Source of the DNA: Gammaproteobacteria bacterium
GTDB lineage: Bacteria; Pseudomonadota; Gammaproteobacteria; HK1
Reading direction: 5' to 3'
DNA length: 64,000 nt
Assembly: GCA_012103455.1 (NCBI GenBank)
Contig: WLWT01000003.1
Coordinates: 558,001-622,000 of the forward strand
The stretch's first letter is position 1, and every line of letters begins with the position of its first letter. The notes below the pieces were generated by a model that saw nothing but the letters and a program-made list of their open reading frames with translations, ran no database searches and was not told the origin of the DNA. Shown here one piece after another: positions 36,011 to 43,850 of the stretch. The translations under genes and the position numbers were made by a program.

Positions 36011-36121
36011 AGCTCGGGCCTGAGCAAAGGGTTGCATCCGATCCGAGTTCGCGCGTAACGAGCTTTGAGCGAGCAGACTTGGGCCTCATGCCGTTTTGCA
36101 CCAAGCGAAGGTTTGCACCCA

Positions 36122-36433
36122 ATGGAAGAATTACACCCGATGAAGACCTACGCAGGCGACCGCACCATCGACGGGATCGTGGTCACTGTCGATGGCGAGC
36201 TGCTCGATGAGCGCACCGACCTCGCCCGCTATAGCGAGACTGGGTTCGAGTGGACATACGAGGGCGGCGAGCCCCGCCAGCTTGCGGTTGCAATCCTTGC
36301 TGATCACCTCAGCGACGATGCCCGCGCGCTTGAGCTGAGCGAACCGTTCATGCGTCAGGTAGTGGCCTACTTCGACAACAGCTGGGAGATGAACAGCGCC
36401 GACGTCGATGCCGCGTTGGACACACTCGCCTGA
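36122..36433 (+). CDS. DUF6166-like protein
   Basis: About 103 residues: YAGDRTIDGIVVTVDGELLD, GFEWTYEGGEPRQLAVAILA, DHLSDDARALELSEPFMRQV and a C-terminal SADVDAAL. This order fits the small uncharacterised DUF6166 family. Function unknown. The first residues (MEELHPMK) come from an imperfect 18-bp repeat (LHPME-ELHPMK), so the true start may be ATG 36140. Confidence 0.75.
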   Translation: MEELHPMKTYAGDRTIDGIVVTVDGELLDERTDLARYSETGFEWTYEGGEPRQLAVAILADHLSDDARALELSEPFMRQVVAYFDNSWEMNSADVDAALDTLA

Positions 36434-36467
36434 GGTATACCGGCTGCCGGACCCACGGGAGGTCACC

Positions 36468-36671
36468 ATGCCCACTCATCTGAAGATCCTCGTCTCCATA
36501 TGCGCTCTTTTGGCGTCGGCCGGCATGTTCTGGTTCGACCCCATCACGGACGGTGCAGCCCGTTGGGTAGCGCTTGCGCTCGGCCCCTTCGCGGTTTTCG
36601 CGATCTGGGTGTTTCCTGAGGCGAAGGGGGGCGAGATTCGTAAGGAAGCCGCGCGACGCCGCGCGCAATAG
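36468..36671 (+). CDS. Small membrane protein
   Basis: 67 residues from ATG 36468 with GGGAGG 5-6 nt upstream. Two hydrophobic segments (LKILVSICALLASAGMFWF and ALGPFAVFAIWVF) and a basic tail (RKEAARRRAQ). No family recognised; SD and composition support coding. Confidence 0.6.
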   Translation: MPTHLKILVSICALLASAGMFWFDPITDGAARWVALALGPFAVFAIWVFPEAKGGEIRKEAARRRAQ

Positions 36672-36880
36672 GCGGGCGGCGAGCGGAAGCCGTCGCAAAT
36701 ACTGCGCGCGCCGGCCCGGCCGCGCCCTCGTGCGAATCGCCTACGGGTCGCGAACTCATCGGTCAACGCCTCTGCGCGCTTCGTGGCCGCCAAACCAGAA
36801 CGCGTGCGCTCTCGAACAAGATTGCGCCCGTGTGGCCCCGGCGCGACAGCGCCACTAGACATCCGCCGAAGGAGATATCG

Positions 36881-37777
36881 ATGGCAAGCCACACAACCGG
36901 CGATGGCGGGATCCCGCCACGCGATGCGCACGAGCGCGGATTGACCCGCGTAATGACACTTGGCGGCGCTTACGGCACACGCAATTACACGGTAAAAAGT
37001 CTGCGTGAGCAAAAAGGCAAACGTGTACTGACGGAGACGCTGCCGTTTTCCGTGGCAGAGGCTCTCGCCGCCGAAGAGGCTGGTATCGATACGATGAAAG
37101 TTCGCTTCGACCCGCAAAACCCCGATTCTGCAGCCTCTATCCGGCGCGCTGCACCCAATACGTTTATGGCGTTTTCCGTGCCGTTGATCGCGGCGGCCAG
37201 CGCCGAGCAAGCGGTGCGTATCGGTTATGACGCGATGGCTGTAGGCGCCGATGCGATCATGTGTCAGTGGAGTCCGCGCTTTATTGAAGCGGCCGCGGAA
37301 GCCGGCATTCCGGTACAAGGACACGCAGGATTGGTACCGCGGCGTAGCACATGGACTGGCGGCTTGCGCGCTGTAGGCAAAACTGTCGATGAAGCAAAAT
37401 GGGTCTATGACCAAATCAAGACTTTCGAAAACGCCGGCGCATACGCAGTAGAAGTAGAGGTGATCCCGGCTGAGTTACTGCTTGAGATCTCGCAGCGCAC
37501 GACGCTGATGACGTCATCCATCGGTGCTGGCAGCGGTGGTGACATCCAGTTTTTGTTTGCGGAAGATATTCTTGGCAACGGCCCGCCGCCTTACCCGCGT
37601 CATTCAAAACAATACCGTGAACTGTACAAGCTGAAAGAAGCCATGCAGCGCGAACGTGTTGCTGGTTTTCAGGAATACATCGCGGATGTGCAAAGTGGTG
37701 CATTTCCCGGCCCTGAACACGTGATCAAGGCGCCTGACGGTTTGATCGAGGGCTTCTTACGATCATTGGATGAATGA
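36881..37777 (+). CDS. panB: 3-methyl-2-oxobutanoate hydroxymethyltransferase-like (PanB)
   Basis: About 298 residues from ATG 36881 (AAGGAGATATCG upstream). A PEP-mutase/KPHMT-type barrel with AFSVPLIAAASAEQAVRIGY, DAMAVGADAIMCQWSP, the catalytic Glu region YAVEVEVIPAELL and SSIGAGSGGDIQFLFAEDIL. PanB makes ketopantoate for coenzyme A. The N-terminal 40 residues diverge, and several motifs differ from housekeeping PanB, so a paralogue with another role is possible. Confidence 0.75.
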   Translation: MASHTTGDGGIPPRDAHERGLTRVMTLGGAYGTRNYTVKSLREQKGKRVLTETLPFSVAEALAAEEAGIDTMKVRFDPQNPDSAASIRRAAPNTFMAFSVPLIAAASAEQAVRIGYDAMAVGADAIMCQWSPRFIEAAAEAGIPVQGHAGLVPRRSTWTGGLRAVGKTVDEAKWVYDQIKTFENAGAYAVEVEVIPAELLLEISQRTTLMTSSIGAGSGGDIQFLFAEDILGNGPPPYPRHSKQYRELYKLKEAMQRERVAGFQEYIADVQSGAFPGPEHVIKAPDGLIEGFLRSLDE

Positions 37778-37785
37778 AACGACCC

Positions 37786-37848
37786 ATGCTGAGCCAAACT
37801 GAAATCGACTCTTACCGTGAGCACGGTTACTTGGCTGATCGAAAATGA
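37786..37848 (+). pseudogene. Phytanoyl-CoA dioxygenase N-terminal stub
   Basis: Twenty codons, MLSQTEIDSYREHGYLADRK, then TGA. The stretch SQTEIDSYREHGYL is the typical start of PhyH-family 2-oxoglutarate oxygenases. The rest of the gene is gone. Confidence 0.6.
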
Positions 37849-37854
37849 GAGGAT

Positions 37855-38074
37855 GCTTAAGGTGCTGGATGGCAAGACCGCATGGCGCCCTCAGATCTGC
37901 ACGCGGCACGCGACCTCAAGGGTAAGCACTCAGATCGATTTGCGTCAGCCTGACGAAATCCGCGAACAGGGTCGCGGGCCACTGGAATCCTCGGGCGCCA
38001 ACTGCGTTCACTTACCGGTGATCCCGGAAGGCGGGTCCACGACCCTAGACGAATTAGTGGGGGATACCGGCTAG
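37855..38074 (+). pseudogene. Tyrosine phosphatase-like fragment
   Basis: IDLRQPDEIREQGRGPLESS then CVHLPVIPEGG resembles the N-terminal part of bacterial dual-specificity/tyrosine phosphatases (IDLRxPxE motif). No catalytic CxxxxxR loop is present. The fragment ends in a 17-bp tandem duplication. Confidence 0.5.
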
Positions 38075-38088
38075 TGGGGGATACCGGC
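38055..38088 (+). repeat. 17-bp tandem duplication
   Basis: TAGTGGGGGATACCGGC twice, exactly between the phosphatase-like and aminotransferase-like fragments. Confidence 0.92.
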
Positions 38089-38205
38089 ATTTCCGGCGCG
38101 GTGCCATCGGTAGGGCTGCTGGACATTGACCTGGAGGCGCTTGGTATCGATGCGCTGGCGGTATCTACACAGAAAGGATTATTAGGTTTGTATGGCCTCG
38201 GTTTG
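38089..38205 (+). pseudogene. Class V aminotransferase fragment
   Basis: DIDLEALGIDALAVSTQKGL then LGLYGLG matches the segment around the PLP-binding lysine (STQKG) of class V aminotransferases. About 39 residues remain of roughly 370. Confidence 0.55.
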
Positions 38206-38548
38206 AGGCCGATATTGATACGCTGCTAGCGCTCGCTCGCCAATGGAGCCGCGAACCTCCCCGTCTACGCAGGCAATAGCGCACAGATTTGGCTGCTAAA
38301 TCTGCTCACGCTATGGCGCCTGACCCACTATGGCGCTTGACCCAAGCGAAAGCACCATCAGCTAAATCAACCTCGTATAGGATGTCAATACTGCGCCGGT
38401 ATACACTGTAAACGTTATGCCCTAGATGAAATAGCGTTCAGCTCGATAGCTCAAAGCTTCGCGGGCAGGGTAGACTTAACGTCTGATACGTTTTTCGAAT
38501 GGGTCTGCAAACTGATCTAAAGTCTTTAGTAAGTTTGATAAGAAGCAG
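38206..38548. other. Intergenic region with a 17-bp duplication
   Basis: No gene seen. CTATGGCGCCTGACCCA is duplicated with one change at 38311-38344. AAGAAGCAGG just before 38549 serves the cytochrome gene. Confidence 0.5.
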
Positions 38549-38938
38549 GTGTGCAAAACTCTTCTATATTCATATCTGAGTGCGCTGGCCCTGTTCCTGC
38601 CGCTGGCGCACGCCGATAGCCATATGCAACTCTCTGAGGACGGCCTGCGTTTCGCCGACGGTAACGCTATCCACGGCGCACCGTTATATAAACGGTATTG
38701 TCGAGGCTGTCACGGCAAAGATGGCCGCGGCGGTGGGCACACCTTTATGCCACACGTACACAAGCTCACCCAGAAAGACTACATCAACAATATTCCCGAT
38801 ACTTTTTTGTTCCTGGTCATTAGCAAAGGCGGAGAAGCGGTAGGTAAGAGCAGTTACATGCCAGCCTGGGAAACCGTTTTATCACCATCAGACATCAAGC
38901 ACGTTATCGCTTATATCCGCAGCTTACCAACCTATTAA
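38549..38938 (+). CDS. Secreted class I cytochrome c
   Basis: 129 residues from GTG 38549. Signal peptide (LLYSYLSALALFLPLAHA), heme motif CRGCH followed by GKDGRGGGHTFMPHVHKL, and a methionine ligand candidate in SYMPAWETVLSPSDIKHVIA. One heme. It lies 115 bp before a secreted beta-propeller dehydrogenase-like protein and is a plausible electron acceptor for it (inference). Confidence 0.85.
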   Translation: MCKTLLYSYLSALALFLPLAHADSHMQLSEDGLRFADGNAIHGAPLYKRYCRGCHGKDGRGGGHTFMPHVHKLTQKDYINNIPDTFLFLVISKGGEAVGKSSYMPAWETVLSPSDIKHVIAYIRSLPTY

Positions 38939-38964
38939 CATACTTTTTGTTAACATACTTTTTG
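38935..38964 (+). repeat. 15-bp tandem duplication at the cytochrome c stop
   Basis: TTAACATACTTTTTG twice; the TAA stop of the cytochrome gene is in the first copy. Confidence 0.9.
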
Positions 38965-39052
38965 GGGAGACGCGCTTTGGGCAGCGGGCCGAACAGCGTC
39001 ACTGGGCTATACCCACATCGATACTAGTCGAGCACAACGGGAGGAGAGATAG

Positions 39053-40705
39053 ATGAGGTCGAATATTTATGCCGCATGGTCAGCCGGGTTGTTGCTGGCC
39101 GCATCGTGCGTCGTCAACGCGGACATGCAAGGCACCGGAGAATCCGGTGGTTGGGAAAAACGCACCGCCGTACCGCCTGATCCGTCTAAAGTCGTGGTGC
39201 CCAATGGCTACGAAGTCGGCATTCTCGTCAAAGGCCTCAACGCACCGTCGGCCGCGACCGTTGACGCCGATGGCAACATATGGGTCGCCGTATCACCGCC
39301 ACTGCTCGGTAGCCCGGATGCGGATCAATTCGAGACTGCCCACGTTAAAGTTTTTGATACGAATGGCAAACTCATCAAGGAAATCGGTAAAGGTGTCTTC
39401 AAAACCGTAATGAACGAAATCGCGTTCTGTGCCGAGGATGGCAAAGTTTATATCCCGGAATACGGAGAAAAAATTTGGGCTGTAGATGGTTTGGAGGGAG
39501 AAGTTAAACTGATTATCAAAGATCTGTTTATGGGTGATCACCGTAACGGCGGTATCACCTGTAAAGACGGTTATATTTATTTTGCCCTCGGCCTGCCCTC
39601 GAACACCGGCTTTGCCGATCCGGACAATCATGGCTGGACCGATATCCCCAATGATCCGTTCTGGGTCAAACATGATACTGAAGGTTTCGGCACAACGCCT
39701 CACGATCCACCCTGCCGCGATATCATTCATACCGGACTGAACGTACGCTCCTCCGACGGACGCCTCACGGGCGCTTTTCTACCGGTAGGCGTGCCCGCCG
39801 AACCCGGTATGAAAATTTCTGGCAAGGTGCCCTGTGGCGGCTCTATCATGCGGGTGAAAATGGACGCCGCGGATGCTGAAGGCATCTATCCGCATGAAAC
39901 AATGGAAGTATACGCCATGGGTTTCCGCAACCAATCGGGTGTTGCGTTCGGTCCTGCGGGAACACGCTTCGAACACGCTCTAGCGGTATCGGACAACGGT
40001 GCGAACGATCTTGGACATCGGCGTATCGCCAATGGACCGGAAAAGTTGTGGCTAGTCACGCAAGCCGGGCAAGATGCGGGTTTTCCGGACAAAGAAGGGT
40101 TTTTATTCGTATCCGGCAAGCGTTATGGTTGGACCCACTACGAAGGCAACCCCATACAGCGCCCCCATCCGAATCTTTACCTCGGCGATGAGCCTTGGGT
40201 ACCCACGGTCTGGCCCTATAAGTTCCAACACCATGTATCGGGCGTACGCGGCGTGCCGCATATCATCGCCAATCCGAACCCGAACGGCTACATCAATCCC
40301 ATCTTGGAGTGGGACACCAATAATCCCATCGACGGCATCGCCTGGAGCGCAACGGGTTTTGGCAAAAACAATCATCTATTCGGTGCCGTTTATGGAATTT
40401 TAGACACCGGCCCTGAAAGCATCACGCCGACGTGGCCAGTTATCCTGGACGTGGAATTTCTTGAGCCATCAGGGGTTAAGTGGTCGTACTTCGCGCGTAA
40501 TATCGAAATGGGTCCCCAGGCGTATCAGAAGCCGGAGAATCGGGGCGGCTTAGAGCGTCCTAATGATGTCTTGTTTTCCAACGACGGCAAAACCATGTAT
40601 ATCGTCGATTATGGTGAGGTTTACACCGACTTTGAAATGCCATCGCCGTTCTACACCGTGCCGGGTTCAGGTGTTGTTTGGACCGTCACGTACACTGGAA
40701 AGTAA
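39053..40705 (+). CDS. Secreted beta-propeller protein, sugar/sorbosone dehydrogenase-like
   Basis: 550 residues with a signal peptide (SAGLLLAASCVVNA) and six-bladed propeller features: VPNGYEVGILVKGLNAPSAA, GKVYIPEYGEKIWAVD, EVYAMGFRNQSGVAFGP, GWTHYEGNP, RPNDVLFSNDGKTMYIVDYG. This resembles PQQ-dependent soluble sugar dehydrogenases / L-sorbosone dehydrogenases, but the family is broad and PQQ use is not proven. GGGAGGAGAG precedes the ATG. It probably works with the upstream cytochrome c in the periplasm. Confidence 0.7.
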   Translation: MRSNIYAAWSAGLLLAASCVVNADMQGTGESGGWEKRTAVPPDPSKVVVPNGYEVGILVKGLNAPSAATVDADGNIWVAVSPPLLGSPDADQFETAHVKVFDTNGKLIKEIGKGVFKTVMNEIAFCAEDGKVYIPEYGEKIWAVDGLEGEVKLIIKDLFMGDHRNGGITCKDGYIYFALGLPSNTGFADPDNHGWTDIPNDPFWVKHDTEGFGTTPHDPPCRDIIHTGLNVRSSDGRLTGAFLPVGVPAEPGMKISGKVPCGGSIMRVKMDAADAEGIYPHETMEVYAMGFRNQSGVAFGPAGTRFEHALAVSDNGANDLGHRRIANGPEKLWLVTQAGQDAGFPDKEGFLFVSGKRYGWTHYEGNPIQRPHPNLYLGDEPWVPTVWPYKFQHHVSGVRGVPHIIANPNPNGYINPILEWDTNNPIDGIAWSATGFGKNNHLFGAVYGILDTGPESITPTWPVILDVEFLEPSGVKWSYFARNIEMGPQAYQKPENRGGLERPNDVLFSNDGKTMYIVDYGEVYTDFEMPSPFYTVPGSGVVWTVTYTGK

Positions 40706-40735
40706 CCTACGCTCAGGCTTGGCAGTGTGTATATT

Positions 40736-40777
40736 CCACCCTCGGACCGGCTCAGTGTGGTCTAGGTCCGAGGGTGG
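40736..40777 (+). terminator. Strong hairpin after the beta-propeller gene
   Basis: A perfect 13-bp stem: CCACCCTCGGACC (40736-40748) pairs with GGTCCGAGGGTGG (40765-40777), with a 16-base loop. It starts 30 bp after the stop. No U-run follows, so it is terminator-like or mRNA-stabilising. Confidence 0.65.
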
Positions 40778-40784
40778 CCAGAGG

Positions 40785-40927
40785 GGGTGCCTCTAAAAAT
40801 AGTCATTGTTTCGTGAGTGCAAGGAAGCACCGCGCGCACAACCGCAGTGTATATAGGTGATACCTGAGGATTGGAGCACGGAGCTGACGCCGCAATCGCG
40901 GAAAAAGTGCATTTTTAGCAGGTGCCC
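40785..40927 (-). mobile_element. Miniature inverted-repeat element, type 1, copy F
   Basis: 143 bp, ends GGGTGCCTCTAAAAAT and TTAGCAGGTGCCC. No matching target duplication: GAGG before, TAGA after. It inserted directly after the hairpin. Confidence 0.85.
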
Positions 40928-40965
40928 TAGAGCCGCAATGTACTTCTATGGCGCAATGCTAGCCT

Positions 40966-42042
40966 CTAGCCTCGCAGCCGTTCTCCGCCCCGCAGCCGTT
41001 TTCCGGTTGATGCATCGAACATAAATACACGCTCCGCGCCTACCTTGACCCCCACCGTTTCTCCGATTTCCAGCCGTGTTCGCCTATCCGCTTTGACGGC
41101 AACTCGGCAGCCGCCAATCTCGACGGTGACCAGTACACTCTCGCCCGTTAGCTCGCTTGCGTACACGCTAGCATCGAAGTGACCGGCACCTGGCGGAGCG
41201 ATTTGCAGATCCTCGCTACGCACGCCGAAGACCACGGCGGATTGATCGACTACGTCCGTCACTTTGGCGATGGGCACCCCACCCGCGGCGAACACGCCAT
41301 TTTCAACGGCACCCGCCAACAAATTCATCGCTGGAGAACCGATAAAGCCCGCCACGAATAGGTTTGTCGGGTCGTCATAAATGGCTTGCGGTGTACCCAA
41401 CTGCTGGATTTTACCCTCGTTCATGACTGCCACCCGGTCGGCCAATGTCATGGCTTCGATTTGGTCATGCGTGACATACACCGTGGTGATCTGCAACTCG
41501 TGACTCAGATGTTTGAGTTCGGCGCGCATGGTCACGCGTAGCTTCGCGTCCAGATTGGACAATGGCTCATCCATTAGAAACACCCGCGGCGTGCGCACAA
41601 TGGCCCGCGCCAATGCAACCCGTTGACGTTGCCCGCCTGATAGAGCGCGCGGCTTGCGATCCAGTAATTGTAGTAGTTGGACTTTCGCCGCCGCCTCTCG
41701 CACTTTCGCCTCGATGTCGGCTTTCGAATAACCGCGCACCTTGAGTGGATAAGCGATGTTGTTGCGCACCGACATATGCGGATAGAGCCCGTAGTTTTGA
41801 AACACCATGGCCACATCGCGATCTTTGGGCAGAACGTCGTTCACTATCTGGCCACCGATCCAAACTTGACCACTACTCGGCTCCTCCAGCCCCGCGATCA
41901 TTCTCATGGTCGTGGTTTTGCCGCACCCCGAAGGACCAAGCAACACCAAAAATTCGCGGTCTTCTATAGCCAACGACTGATTATCGACGGCGGTGAAATC
42001 ACCCCAGCGCTTGCTTAGATGTTCTAGCTTGACGCCGGCCAT
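40966..42042 (-). CDS. Sugar ABC transporter ATP-binding protein (MalK/UgpC type)
   Basis: About 358 residues. Walker A LGPSGCGKTTTMRMIAG, signature LSGGQRQRVALARAI, Walker B VFLMDEPLSNLDAKLR, H-loop YVTHDQIEAM, then the C-terminal TOBE/regulatory domain. ATG 42042 overlaps the permease stop (TGATG), giving translational coupling. The C-terminus ends with an 18-bp tandem repeat (RLRGGERLRG). It energises the importer made by the two permeases and binding protein upstream. Confidence 0.9.
   Translation of the reverse strand: MAGVKLEHLSKRWGDFTAVDNQSLAIEDREFLVLLGPSGCGKTTTMRMIAGLEEPSSGQVWIGGQIVNDVLPKDRDVAMVFQNYGLYPHMSVRNNIAYPLKVRGYSKADIEAKVREAAAKVQLLQLLDRKPRALSGGQRQRVALARAIVRTPRVFLMDEPLSNLDAKLRVTMRAELKHLSHELQITTVYVTHDQIEAMTLADRVAVMNEGKIQQLGTPQAIYDDPTNLFVAGFIGSPAMNLLAGAVENGVFAAGGVPIAKVTDVVDQSAVVFGVRSEDLQIAPPGAGHFDASVYASELTGESVLVTVEIGGCRVAVKADRRTRLEIGETVGVKVGAERVFMFDASTGKRLRGGERLRG
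40971..41006 (-). repeat. 18-bp tandem repeat at the ATPase C-terminus
   Basis: CTCGCAGCCGTTCTCCGC and CCCGCAGCCGTTTTCCGG, in frame, giving RLRGGE repeated before the stop. Confidence 0.65.
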
Positions 42043-42875
42043 CAGCGCACGGCTCCCATGGTCATGCCCTGCACGAAGTGTTTGCGAATGGACAGTGCGA
42101 GTATGAACATCGGTACCATGATGATAATGCCGGCCGCCGCCAACAAATTCCAAAGATCGCCTTCTTCGGCCTTAAAAAGCGCCAACCCTACGGTCAATGT
42201 GACGGCATCCCGGTTGGTCAGAATGAGCGCGAACAAGAAGTCGTTCCAGGCGATGATGAAACAAAATATAGCCGCGGTAATGATGCCGGGCGCGGCCAGC
42301 GGCAACACGATGTTGATGATGACTTGGAGGCGCGATGAGCCATCGACTAACGCCGCTTCTTCGGTGTCGATCGGGATACCATCAATGAATCCTTTGATCA
42401 TCCAAATGGCGAAGGGCATAACGATGGACAGGTTGATAAGTATCAGTCCAATGCGTGTGTCCAGGATGCCTAGATCTCTAAACAGGATAAAGAAAGGCAA
42501 TACGATGACCACTGCCGGAACGAATTGGGTGGCGAGGATGGTGACGAATAGGGCGCGTTGCGCACGCAGCCTGAAGCGCGAAAAAGAATAAGCGGCAGCC
42601 GTTGCGATGGGGATGGCGATAGCAACGGTGATGGCGCAGATGAGGGTGGAGTTCCACAGCTTTTGGCCGAGATCATAGGGCTCGGAGAAGACGGTGGCAA
42701 AGTTTTCTAGTGTCGGCGTAAAGAGCAGTTTTAACTGATAAACATCAACGTGTTGCTTGAAGGCGGCGAGCATGATCCAGGCGATGGGCACCATCATGAT
42801 GACGCCAGCCGTCAGGATAAGCACTACCCGCACGGCTTCCCAACATTGTTGCTGCTGGCGGTTCGACAAGCCCAT
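42042..42875 (-). CDS. Sugar ABC transporter permease (MalG type)
   Basis: 277 residues, six membrane segments. The EAA loop is EEAALVDGSSRLQVIINIVLP; the N-terminal segment is VLILTAGVIMMVPIAWIMLA. It forms the importer channel with the MalF-type subunit. The ATG is 3 bp after that gene's stop. Intact, but its partner has an internal stop. Confidence 0.9.
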   Translation of the reverse strand: MGLSNRQQQQCWEAVRVVLILTAGVIMMVPIAWIMLAAFKQHVDVYQLKLLFTPTLENFATVFSEPYDLGQKLWNSTLICAITVAIAIPIATAAAYSFSRFRLRAQRALFVTILATQFVPAVVIVLPFFILFRDLGILDTRIGLILINLSIVMPFAIWMIKGFIDGIPIDTEEAALVDGSSRLQVIINIVLPLAAPGIITAAIFCFIIAWNDFLFALILTNRDAVTLTVGLALFKAEEGDLWNLLAAAGIIIMVPMFILALSIRKHFVQGMTMGAVR

Positions 42876-42877
42876 CG

Positions 42878-43750
42878 CTAGCGTTCCTTGAATACGAAAT
42901 AGGTATAAGCCCAGGCCAGGAAAATCATCGGCAGGACCATGAGCCAGGCGACGGCGGCGGCATAGCCCATGTCGTAATATTTAAAACCGTTGAAATAGAC
43001 GTAGTGAGCGAGCGTTTGCGTGGCGTTGCCTGGGCCGCCGTTGGTCAGCATGTAGATCTGATCGAAGGTTTTCAGAGAAAAAATGGATTTCAAGATGACT
43101 ACGATCATGACCACAGGGAGCAATTGCGGCAACGTGATGTCTTTGAACACTTGCCACGATGATGCGCCGTCCACGCGCGCCGCCTCAATCGTATCGGCTG
43201 GAACGGCGGCAAGCCCGCCGATGAGCACCAAAGTCATGAATGGCACTCAACCCCAGACATCGGCCAGCACACAAACGGCAAATGCCAGGTGCGGTTTTGA
43301 CAACCAGGCGATCTGCGCCAGCGGCGGAAATAACAAGCCGAAGAAGGCGTCGAATAGACCGAACTCCGGGTTGAACATGAACCTGAAAGAAACCCCTACC
43401 AAAGCCGGGCTCATGGCGAACGGCAAGATAAGCAGGGTCTGCACGGTGACGCGAAGCCGGCCGCCACGCACTAACAGCATGGCTAAGGCCAGTGCGAGCA
43501 GGGCCGTCAAGGCCACGGTGGCCACGGTATACATGGATGTCACCCAAACGGCGTTCCACATATCGGGCGCTTCGAACAGAGCCCACTCGTAGTTCTCGAA
43601 GCCAACGTACGGACCCGGTTCATTTGACCGGGATAGCTTCCAACTGCGCAAAGAAAGCTGTAGGGAGTCGATCAGCGGCACCACGGCGGTGGCAAATACC
43701 ACCAGTACCGCTGGCGCCACGAGCAGGTATTTAAGATACCGGTCTTTCAC
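42878..43750 (-). pseudogene. Sugar ABC transporter permease (MalF type) with an internal TGA
   Basis: The 290-residue frame from GTG 43750 (VKDRYLKYLLVAPAVLVVFA) is open to the stop at 42878 except for TGA at 43247-43249, between FAVCVLADVWG and VPFMTLVLIGGLAAVPADTI. The family has Trp here (ADVWGWVPF), so TGG became TGA. The EAA loop (DTIEAARVDGASSWQVFKDI) lies after the stop. Without read-through the transporter is dead. Confidence 0.85.
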
Positions 43751-43754
43751 GGCA

Positions 43755-43820
43755 GCGCATCGCAGATTAAGCGCATCGAAGATTACCGGAGCGACAGGTA
43801 TTGGGGCGACAGGTATTGAG
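43755..43820 (-). repeat. Two adjacent tandem duplications upstream of the MalF gene
   Basis: GCGCATCGCAGATTAA / GCGCATCGAAGATTAC (16 bp, 43755-43786) and GCGACAGGTATTGGG / GCGACAGGTATTGAG (15 bp, 43791-43820). Confidence 0.85.
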
Positions 43821-43850
43821 GCGTGGTTACACCGCGCCCCCTGAAGAGGC

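Noticed and set aside
43247-43249. TGA at a Trp position in the MalF gene as a sign of TGA=Trp recoding
   Set aside because: Many intact genes in the window end in TGA (serine hydrolase, nudC and others), and other broken genes carry TAA or TAG. A nonsense mutation is simpler.
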